Shown here in pieces: positions 1 through 5,354 of a stretch of 36,603 bases of DNA. Both the position numbers and the translations under genes were made by a program. Position 1 is the stretch's first letter. Every line of letters starts with the position of its first letter. The notes under the pieces were generated by a model, which had not been told where the DNA came from, searched no databases, and was given only the letters and a program-made list of their open reading frames with translations. Source of the stretch: DATKDP01 sp035546335 (GTDB lineage Bacteria > Acidobacteriota > Thermoanaerobaculia > Gp7-AA8). Location: assembly GCA_035546335.1 (NCBI GenBank), contig DATKDP010000044.1, positions 1 through 36,603 of the forward strand. The letters run 5' to 3'.

Positions 1-66
1 TCGAGCGGCCGGGTCAGGAGTACCCGGACGCGCTCCTCCGCGGGATCGATTCCCGCGATTCGGATG

Positions 67-233
67 CTAGTGGAGTGTATTTGATGAATTGGTACCGCCT
101 GGCTCGATCTCGACGCCGTGAGCTTCGTTGCGCCTCCTCAACATAGTCACCGCTATGCCTGCGTCGGCGCGCCTCGCTCGCGTCGCCCATCTCTTCGCCA
201 TCTGGCACCAATTCATCAAATACACTCCACTAG
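67..233. repeat. 167-bp inverted-repeat (MITE-like) hairpin element at the 3' end of rpmI
   Basis: Positions 67-93 and 207-233 are perfect 27-bp inverted repeats (outer end CTAGTGGAGTG). The 113 bp between them is itself imperfectly palindromic, with a small hairpin CATAG/CTATG at 142-156 near the centre. The right arm covers the rpmI stop codon (230-232). The structure resembles a non-autonomous hairpin element or MITE; no transposase is visible. It could also act as a transcriptional end structure, but there is no T tract. The 66 bp to its left, up to the window edge, hold no gene I can support. Confidence 0.75.
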
Positions 234-424
234 TAGGGAAGCATCCGGCGAACTGTCTTCTCGTTCGCCTTCGAGACTTCGGTTTCGGCGGCGAGCCCCC
301 GCTTCCTCCCCGACGACTTTTTCGTCAGGATGTGCGAGTGAAACGCGTGATTGCGCATCAGCTTGCCGGTCCCGCTCTTCTTGAAACGCTTCGCGGCACC
401 TTTGTGTGTTTTCAGCTTCGGCAT
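230..424 (-). CDS. rpmI: 50S ribosomal protein L35
   Basis: This 64-residue protein starts MPKLKTHKGAAKRFK and carries the basic, Gly/Lys-rich body typical of L35, a component of the large ribosomal subunit. The reading frame can be extended upstream, but the conserved L35 N-terminus and a GGGAG Shine-Dalgarno sequence just before the ATG at 424 fix the start. It lies 79 bp downstream of infC in the classical order infC-rpmI. The usual third member, rplT (L20), does not follow directly: an inverted-repeat element begins inside the rpmI stop codon, and only 66 bp remain before the window edge. rplT may lie just outside or elsewhere. Confidence 0.95.
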   Translation of the reverse strand: MPKLKTHKGAAKRFKKSGTGKLMRNHAFHSHILTKKSSGRKRGLAAETEVSKANEKTVRRMLPY

Positions 425-503
425 GACACTCCCTTTCAGACCTGCGCTCAAACCTCTGGAATTGCAGGATGATTCCCGCTGAGGCGGTCCTGCGTTCGGC
501 CCC

Positions 504-1055
504 TCACTTGTTCGGGCTGATGACCACCGTCATCCGATTCCCCTGAACGTCGGGGTTCCCGTCCGCAGCTCCCACTTCCTTCACTTCGGCGAGCAAACGG
601 TCGAGCACGGCTCGCCCCAGCTCCATGTGCGTCATCTCACGTCCTCGGAAGCGGACGATCGCCTTGACCTTGTCGCCATGCTGAAGAAAGCGGACCGCGT
701 TGTTCTTTTTGAACTCGAAATCATGATCGTCGATCCGGGGGCGGAACTGCACCTCCTTGACCACGATCACCTTCTGCTTCTTTTTCGCCTCGCTCTGCTT
801 TTTCTTCTGCTGGAAGAGGAACTTCCCGTAGTCCATGATCTTGCAGACCGGCGGGGCGGCGTTCGGCGCAATCTCGACCAGATCGAGATCCTTCTCTCGA
901 GCCATCTGCTGCGCCTGGGCGATCGGCACCACGCCGACCTGATTCCCTTCGTCGTCGATCAGACGGACTTCGGGTACTCGAATGAGATCGTTGATTCTGT
1001 TCTCGGGACCTGCTTTTCTCTCGAATCTGCGGTCGAAGCGGCGTGGCGGAAAAAT
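504..1055 (-). CDS. infC: Translation initiation factor IF-3, probable AUU start
   Basis: About 183 residues with the IF-3 N-domain (ENRINDLIRVPEVRLIDDEG), the lysine-rich linker and the C-domain that binds the 30S subunit (…VIVVKEVQFRPRIDDHDFE…). IF-3 prevents subunit re-association and checks start codons. A GTG at 1061-1059 is in frame, but it sits only 2 nt after the strong AGGAGG at 1069-1064. The ATT at 1055-1053 is 8 nt away, the usual spacing. Many infC genes use AUU, which lets IF-3 repress its own translation, so I prefer 1055. The GTG would add two residues (MN). It is downstream of thrS by about 120 bp and probably cotranscribed with it. Confidence 0.93.
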   Translation of the reverse strand: MFPPRRFDRRFERKAGPENRINDLIRVPEVRLIDDEGNQVGVVPIAQAQQMAREKDLDLVEIAPNAAPPVCKIMDYGKFLFQQKKKQSEAKKKQKVIVVKEVQFRPRIDDHDFEFKKNNAVRFLQHGDKVKAIVRFRGREMTHMELGRAVLDRLLAEVKEVGAADGNPDVQGNRMTVVISPNK

Positions 1056-1063
1056 ATTCACTC

Positions 1064-1069
1064 CCTCCT
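1064..1069 (-). promoter_or_regulatory. Shine-Dalgarno of infC that favours an AUU start
   Basis: On the minus strand the text reads AGGAGG GAGTGAAT ATT. The spacing is 8 nt to ATT and 2 nt to the alternative GTG. This supports the discriminated AUU start known from infC autoregulation. Confidence 0.65.
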
Positions 1070-1176
1070 AAGAAAAAATCAATGCACAGACATCCACTCC
1101 GCTCCTTACAGTGAGACGAGAGGAATCAGATGTCGCTGCGAACCAACGGCCAAGGATGCAAAATCGCCGGCACAAT

Positions 1177-3105
1177 CTACGAGACATCAGCGTCCAAAGT
1201 CAAGGAACGCCGTTCCGACAGCTGGACTGCCATGGCTGCAAAGGCCTCAATCCCGATCGCTCCCTGATCGCCCCCGCTCCGCGTTCTGACACTGACACTC
1301 CCGGCGGACTGCTCCTTCTCCCCCACGACCAGCATGAAGGGGATCTTCTGCAATTGTGCGGCCCGGATCTTGGCGCCCAGCTTTTCGTTGCTCTCGTCAG
1401 CCACAGCGCGCAGTCCGGCAGAGCGCAGCCGCTTCGCGACCTCCCGCCCGTAGTCGAGAAACTTCTCGGAGACCGGCAGGACGCTCGCCTGCACCGGCGA
1501 GAGCCAGAGCGGAAACGCGCCCGCAAAATGCTCGACCAGAATGCCGAAGAAACGCTCGATCGATCCGAGGATCGCCCGGTGAATCATGACCGGCCGGTGC
1601 TCGCTGTTGTCGGCGCCAATGTAGGTCAGATCGAAGCGGTCCGGAAGGGCATAGTCCACCTGAATGGTGCCGAGCTGCCACGGCCGGCCGATCGCATCGG
1701 TGACCTGAAACTCCAGCTTCGGCCCGTAAAACGCTCCCTCTCCCGGATTGATGTGGTACTCCACGCCATGCGCTTTCAATGCGGTCTCCAGAGCCTTCTC
1801 CGCGCGCTCCCACATCTCCGCGGTTCCGATCGACTTCTCGGGACGCGTGGAGAGGGCGATTTTCACCTTCTCGAACCCGAAGACGGCGTACATTTCATCG
1901 ATCAGGCGAATCTCCCGCTCAACCTCCTCCGCGATCTGCTCCGGAGTGACGAAGAGATGCGCGTCGTCCTGCGAGAAGGAGCGGACGCGCACCAGACCGT
2001 GGGTCACCCCCGAGCGCTCGTAGCGGTGAAGGCGGGCGAAATCGGCGAGACGGATCGGCAGGTCGCGATAGGAGTGACGCTCCGCCGCATAGATCTGAGT
2101 ATGCCCGGGACAGTTCATCGGCTTCAGCCCGTACTCCCGCTCGTCGACCTCGGAAAAGTACATCGACTCGCGAAAGTTGTCGTAGTGCCCCGAGATCTTG
2201 TAGAGCTCCGACTCCCACAGGAGCGGAGTCACCACCTCGTCGTATCCGTCCCGGCGGTAGAACTCGCGGACGAAGTCGACGAGCTGGTTGTAGATCACCG
2301 CTCCCTTCGGGAGGAAGATCGGCATTGCCGGGGCGAAATGCGAGAAGGCGAAGAGTCCGAGCTCCTTTCCGAGCTTGCGGTGATCACGCGCCCGCGCCTC
2401 TTCGACCTGCTTCAGATGGTCCTCGAGCTCCTTCTGATCGGCCCACGCCGTACCATAGATCCGCTGCAGCATCGCGTTTCGCTCGTCGCCGCGCCAGTAG
2501 GCACCGGCGACCGAAAGGAGCTTGAACGCCCCCAGCCGCCCGGTCGAAGGGACATGAGGTCCGCGGCAAAGGTCCTTCCACTCCCCCTGACGGTAGACCG
2601 AGAGGATCTCGTTCTGCGGAATCGCGCGAATGATCTCTGCCTTGTACTGCTCGCCCATCCGCTCGAACTCCGCGATGGCATCATCGCGCGACCACTCCTC
2701 GCGCCGGATCGGCAGATCACGCTTGACGATCTGGTGCATCTTCTCCTCGATGGCCCGCAGATCCTCCTCTGTGAACGCCCGGTCGGTGGCGAAGTCGTAA
2801 TAGAAGCCGTTCTCGATCACCGGGCCGATGGTCACCTGGGTTCCGGGATAGAGCTCCTGAACGGCCATGGCCATCAGGTGGGCGGTCGAGTGCCGGATCA
2901 CATCGCGCCCCTCGTCGCTCTTCGGCGTGACGATCTCGACCTTCGCTCCTTCGGAGACGGGAGCATAGGCATCGACGACGTTTCCGTTCACACGTCCGGC
3001 GACGGCGTCTCTGGCGAGCCGCTTTCCGATCGATTCTGCGACGTCGGCAACGGTCGCATTCGCCGGCACTTCCTTGATCGAGCCATCCGGTAACTGTACG
3101 TTCAT
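1177..3105 (-). CDS. thrS: Threonyl-tRNA synthetase
   Basis: Full-length ThrRS of 642 residues, which charges tRNA-Thr in the cytoplasm. Domain order is normal: TGS domain (1-62), editing domain with HSTAH at 72-76 and CRGPH around 180-184, then the class II catalytic core. Zinc-binding Cys332 (MNCPGH) and His383 (DDAH) are present, as are the motif 2 region (RYERSGVTHG, about 361-370) and a C-terminal anticodon-binding domain. The ATG at 3105 begins the conserved TGS sequence MNVQLPDGS. An intrinsic terminator lies only 12 bp upstream of the start codon, preceded by a small Thr-codon ORF, so expression is probably controlled by attenuation. It heads the thrS-infC-rpmI operon. Confidence 0.97.
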   Translation of the reverse strand: MNVQLPDGSIKEVPANATVADVAESIGKRLARDAVAGRVNGNVVDAYAPVSEGAKVEIVTPKSDEGRDVIRHSTAHLMAMAVQELYPGTQVTIGPVIENGFYYDFATDRAFTEEDLRAIEEKMHQIVKRDLPIRREEWSRDDAIAEFERMGEQYKAEIIRAIPQNEILSVYRQGEWKDLCRGPHVPSTGRLGAFKLLSVAGAYWRGDERNAMLQRIYGTAWADQKELEDHLKQVEEARARDHRKLGKELGLFAFSHFAPAMPIFLPKGAVIYNQLVDFVREFYRRDGYDEVVTPLLWESELYKISGHYDNFRESMYFSEVDEREYGLKPMNCPGHTQIYAAERHSYRDLPIRLADFARLHRYERSGVTHGLVRVRSFSQDDAHLFVTPEQIAEEVEREIRLIDEMYAVFGFEKVKIALSTRPEKSIGTAEMWERAEKALETALKAHGVEYHINPGEGAFYGPKLEFQVTDAIGRPWQLGTIQVDYALPDRFDLTYIGADNSEHRPVMIHRAILGSIERFFGILVEHFAGAFPLWLSPVQASVLPVSEKFLDYGREVAKRLRSAGLRAVADESNEKLGAKIRAAQLQKIPFMLVVGEKEQSAGSVSVRTRSGGDQGAIGIEAFAAMAVQLSERRSLTLDADVS

Positions 3106-3117
3106 GATCGACCTACC

Positions 3118-3145
3118 AAAAAAAAGACAGGGCGTTTGCCCTGTC
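3118..3145 (-). terminator. Intrinsic terminator/attenuator in the thrS leader
   Basis: On the minus strand GACAGGGC (3145-3138), loop AAAC and GCCCTGTC (3133-3126) form a perfect 8-bp stem, followed by eight T residues (3125-3118). It ends 12 bp before the thrS start codon and can only act in the leader RNA. Its left arm can pair instead with CCCTGTC at 3184-3178, inside the upstream small ORF. Confidence 0.85.
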
Positions 3146-3172
3146 TCTCGTATTTCGGATTCGTTGGAAACA

Positions 3173-3235
3173 CTACGGACAGGGACTCCTCGAGAACCCG
3201 CTGCACGTTCGCGTCTGTCGCGTGACGTTTGCCAT
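3173..3235 (-). CDS. Candidate thrS leader peptide (20 aa, three Thr codons)
   Basis: A 20-residue ORF starts with ATG at 3235, 5 nt after GAGG, and stops with TAG at 3175-3173. It begins MANVTRQTRT, with ACG threonine codons at positions 5, 8 and 10. The last codons (CCC TGT CCG, 3184-3176) contain CCCTGTC, which is identical to the 3' arm of the downstream terminator and complementary to its 5' arm. GACAG at 3219-3215 (codons 6-7) can in turn pair with CTGTC. This is the segment order of a classical amino-acid attenuator: stalling at Thr codons would favour the antiterminator. The call is inference. Three Thr codons in 20 is modest enrichment, and no homologue is known to me. Confidence 0.6.
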   Translation of the reverse strand: MANVTRQTRTCSGFSRSPCP

Positions 3236-3254
3236 CGTGACCTCGTCCCCCGAT

Positions 3255-3271
3255 CCCGCGCAGAGCGCGGG
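3255..3271. other. Hairpin near the 5' end of the thrS leader
   Basis: CCCGCGC (3255-3261), loop AGA and GCGCGGG (3265-3271) form a perfect 7-bp stem. It lies between a possible minus-strand -10 element (TATTCT, 3289-3284) and the leader-peptide ribosome site. No clear -35 is seen. Confidence 0.45.
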
Positions 3272-3393
3272 AAGGTGCGCGAAAGAATAACACAACGCTC
3301 GCGGATTCACTCCCCACCAGGACGCATTGGACAAGAGGTGAGATCCCGCGCCTTCCCACCCGCCCGCTTCGGGATCACAGCAAGGGCAGCTGT

Positions 3394-3417
3394 GGCCGAA
3401 GATTCCTTTCTTCGGCC
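3394..3417. other. Stable hairpin in the thrS/DUF481 divergent spacer
   Basis: GGCCGAAGA (3394-3402), a 6-nt loop and TCTTCGGCC (3409-3417) give a perfect 9-bp stem without a T tract on either side. Its function is unknown. The rest of the spacer 3272-3567 shows nothing else I can support. Confidence 0.45.
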
Positions 3418-3567
3418 CGGTGACGGGCGACAGTGTGAGCGATCGGGACGCTCGTCGCGAACTCATTCGCCGTCCTCGGCCGTGTCATCGATTTTGCATG
3501 CTGGCCACGCATCTGCCCGAGGAACAACACGCACGCCCGCAACTCCTTGAATTTGGGAGGACCCTTC

Positions 3568-4300
3568 ATGTGGATTCGACTCCTGTGGACTCTCCTCGTT
3601 CTCTGCCCTGCGTCCATGCTCGCGCAGTCCGATACGCCGCCGGCCGGCCCATGGACCAGTAGCGCGGGGCTCGGCGTTGCGCTCACGAGTGGAAACAGCG
3701 ACACGCGCAATTTCAACCTCTCCTTCTCGACGACGTGGGATCCGAAGGCGGTCGCTCTCTTCAAGGCCGAGGCGCTATACCTCTATGGAGAGAATGAGGG
3801 GGAGAAGCAAGTCGAGAAGGCGACGGCGCTCACGCGCTACGAACGGCTCCTTTCCGAGCGAACGTTCTGGTTCGGTGAGATCTCCTGGCTCCGAGATCCC
3901 TTCAAAGACATCGACTACCTGATCGCGCCGATGGTCGGTGCCGGGCGTCATCTCGTCAAGACGGACGCCCGCAAGCTGACGATCGACGGATCGCTGGGAG
4001 GGGTTTTCGAGAGCGGCGAGATCGTCGGATCCGAATCGAGCGGCGCGGTGAAGGGGGGCCGAGAGCTTCGAGTGGTCGATCTCGTCCACGAGCAAGCTCA
4101 CACAGCGCCTGAGCGGACTCTGGAAGCTCGACGATCTCGACGACGCCTTCTACCATTTCGATGCCGGGATCGCGACGACTGTGGCGTCGCGCGCGGAGCT
4201 GAAGTTGTCGTACGTCTACGACTACAAGAATCAGGTCGCATCAGCCGACATCGAAAAGGGCGACAGCGCCTTCTTTGCCGCACTGCTGTTCAAGTGGTAG
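3568..4300 (+). pseudogene. DUF481 (YdiY-like) outer-membrane protein, frameshifted
   Basis: The start ATG at 3568 follows GGGAGG by 7 nt and opens a signal peptide (MWIRLLWTLLVLCPASMLAQ). The mature part begins as a DUF481 beta-barrel, with GVALTSGNSDTRN and a long array of amphipathic strands. At the G6 run 4053-4058 the frame is lost. The DUF481 sequence resumes one frame over from 4061 (ESFEWSIS…) and ends properly with ADIEKGDSAFFAALLFKW and TAG at 4298-4300. Removing one G restores about 243 codons, a normal family length. It could be a sequencing or assembly indel, a true frameshift, or slippage. The unshifted frame runs on to 4755 as low-quality sequence. The family is linked to salt or alkaline induction; the exact role is unknown. 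Confidence 0.85.
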
Positions 4301-4328
4301 GGGGCGCTGGAGGAGGTGTTCCAGCTGG

Positions 4329-4464
4329 CGACTCCCGCAGCTGGGAGTCGTGCGTCCTCGCACGATCGCGATGGCGTCCTCGCCATCGCTGGCAGGCTTG
4401 CTCACATCTGCCCGACTCGCCTGTGGCGGCGAGGACGCCGCCACGATCGGGCGGGGACGCCCGA
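4329..4464. repeat. Array of five GC-rich hairpins, four with TCCY-type tetraloops
   Basis: Five hairpins are packed into 136 bp: 4329-4350 (CGACTCCC stem), 4349-4364 (stem CGTGCG, loop TCCT), 4368-4389 (9-bp stem, loop TCCT), 4423-4444 (9-bp stem, loop AGGA, i.e. TCCT on the other strand) and 4447-4464 (7-bp stem, loop GGGA, i.e. TCCC). Stem sequences differ but the core GCG-TCCY-CGC is kept. The right part (4383-4474) recurs at 13206-13297. No protein is encoded between 4301 and 4571. Confidence 0.7.
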
Positions 4465-4474
4465 CCCCCTCGGA
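4383..4474. repeat. Dispersed 92-bp repeat, copy 1
   Basis: It matches 13206-13297 over 92 bp with about ten differences. Both copies begin CCATCGCTGGCAGGC and end with CGCCCGACCCCCTCGG, and both include the AGGA-loop and GGGA-loop hairpins. Confidence 0.8.
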
Positions 4475-4571
4475 CGCCGGCCAATCGTTCAATGACGCTA
4501 AGGATGCGCGGCGCGCCGTTTCGCGGTTCTGATATCCTTCAAACCAGTGCCGCCGCAGGTGCGGTTCCTCG

Positions 4572-4655
4572 ATGTACATCCCGAAATCGATCGTCTGCCT
4601 CCGCGAGGGCTACACGCGAGAGGCGCTCCAGCGCGACATCCTCGTCGGCGATTAG
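4572..4655 (+). pseudogene. N-terminal stub of a SulP-family anion transporter
   Basis: A 27-codon ORF (ATG 4572, TAG 4653-4655) begins MYIPKSIVCLREGY and continues to DILVGD. This closely resembles the cytoplasmic N-terminus that precedes the first membrane helix of SulP sulfate/bicarbonate permeases (the family pattern is PKS-CLREGY, then D-LAG). It stops exactly where the first transmembrane helix should start, and no further SulP sequence is found downstream before dinB-like coding at 4760. It is most likely the relic of a deleted gene. Recognition rests on memory of the family, without a search. Confidence 0.6.
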
Positions 4656-4759
4656 GCTCTTCACGTTTCGAATCGAGAGGAGCGAGACGTCAGGCCGGAT
4701 TTGCCCGACGCTCGGAGGTCGGCTATTCTCCCTCCGTTCCAGAAAAGCGAGGTGATTCC

Positions 4760-5257
4760 ATGGATCCGGTGACGATACGAAGGATGTTCGACTACACCGA
4801 CTGGGCGAACGAGCGCATGCTGGCGGTGCTCGCCGGAATCGACGAGGATCAGCTGACGCGATCACTCGCCGGGAGCTTCGCATCCGTACGCGAGACGATC
4901 GCGCACATCGCCGGCGCCGAGTGGATTTGGCTCCAGCGCTGGAAGGGAAACAGCCCGGCTGCTGGTCCGCAGTGGAGCCGCGAGGGAAGCCTCGCAGAGA
5001 TCGCAGAGGAGATGCGGCGCACGGCGGCGGAGCGGCGGGAGCTGCTGGCCGGCATGACGGAATCTTCCTTGAAGGAGAAGGTGACCTACAGGAATCTCAG
5101 CGGAACCGTCTCGTGGCACCTGCGCGTCGGAGAGATGCTCCTTCACGTCGTCAATCACTCGACGTATCACCGCGGCCAGCTCGCATCGAAACTGCGCGAG
5201 CTCGGCATCGCCCCGAAGCCGACGGATTTGCTGCTTTACGCTTCGGAGAACGAGTAG
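4760..5257 (+). CDS. DinB-family (DUF664-like) metal-dependent protein
   Basis: A 165-residue four-helix-bundle protein starting MDPVTIRRMFDYTDWANERM, a very typical DinB-like opening. The family triad of metal-binding histidines is visible: His49 (ETIAHIAG) and the later HSTYH of NHSTYHRGQ. Members bind a divalent metal and often act as thiol-dependent transferases or hydrolases, but the substrate here is unknown. The reading frame is open further upstream (to 4547), but the ATG at 4760 follows GAGGTGA and gives the family length. It stands alone on the plus strand. Confidence 0.9.
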   Translation: MDPVTIRRMFDYTDWANERMLAVLAGIDEDQLTRSLAGSFASVRETIAHIAGAEWIWLQRWKGNSPAAGPQWSREGSLAEIAEEMRRTAAERRELLAGMTESSLKEKVTYRNLSGTVSWHLRVGEMLLHVVNHSTYHRGQLASKLRELGIAPKPTDLLLYASENE

Positions 5258-5354
5258 GCGCGCCGGACGGTGCCAGTGCGGCACCTTTCAGTGATGCTGG
5301 TTTGCGAAGATGTTTCCGCGAGGCGGCACGACGACCTCTATACTCGCTTGCTGC

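Noticed and set aside
33..60. tRNA T-arm-like hairpin GCGGG-ATCGATT-CCCGC near the left edge
   Set aside because: The conserved T at loop position 54 is A, no acceptor stem pairs with the following bases, and the 5' part would be outside the window.
1111..3093. 660-codon open frame on the plus strand
   Set aside because: It is antisense to the fully recognisable thrS; long shadow frames are expected in GC-rich DNA.
3118..3546. T-box riboswitch upstream of thrS
   Set aside because: The conserved T-box 14-mer (AGGGTGGNACCGCG) and specifier-loop features were not found; the leader-peptide model fits better.
4539..4883. 114-codon minus-strand frame across the DinB gene start
   Set aside because: It is antisense to the SulP relic and DinB gene and has no family character.
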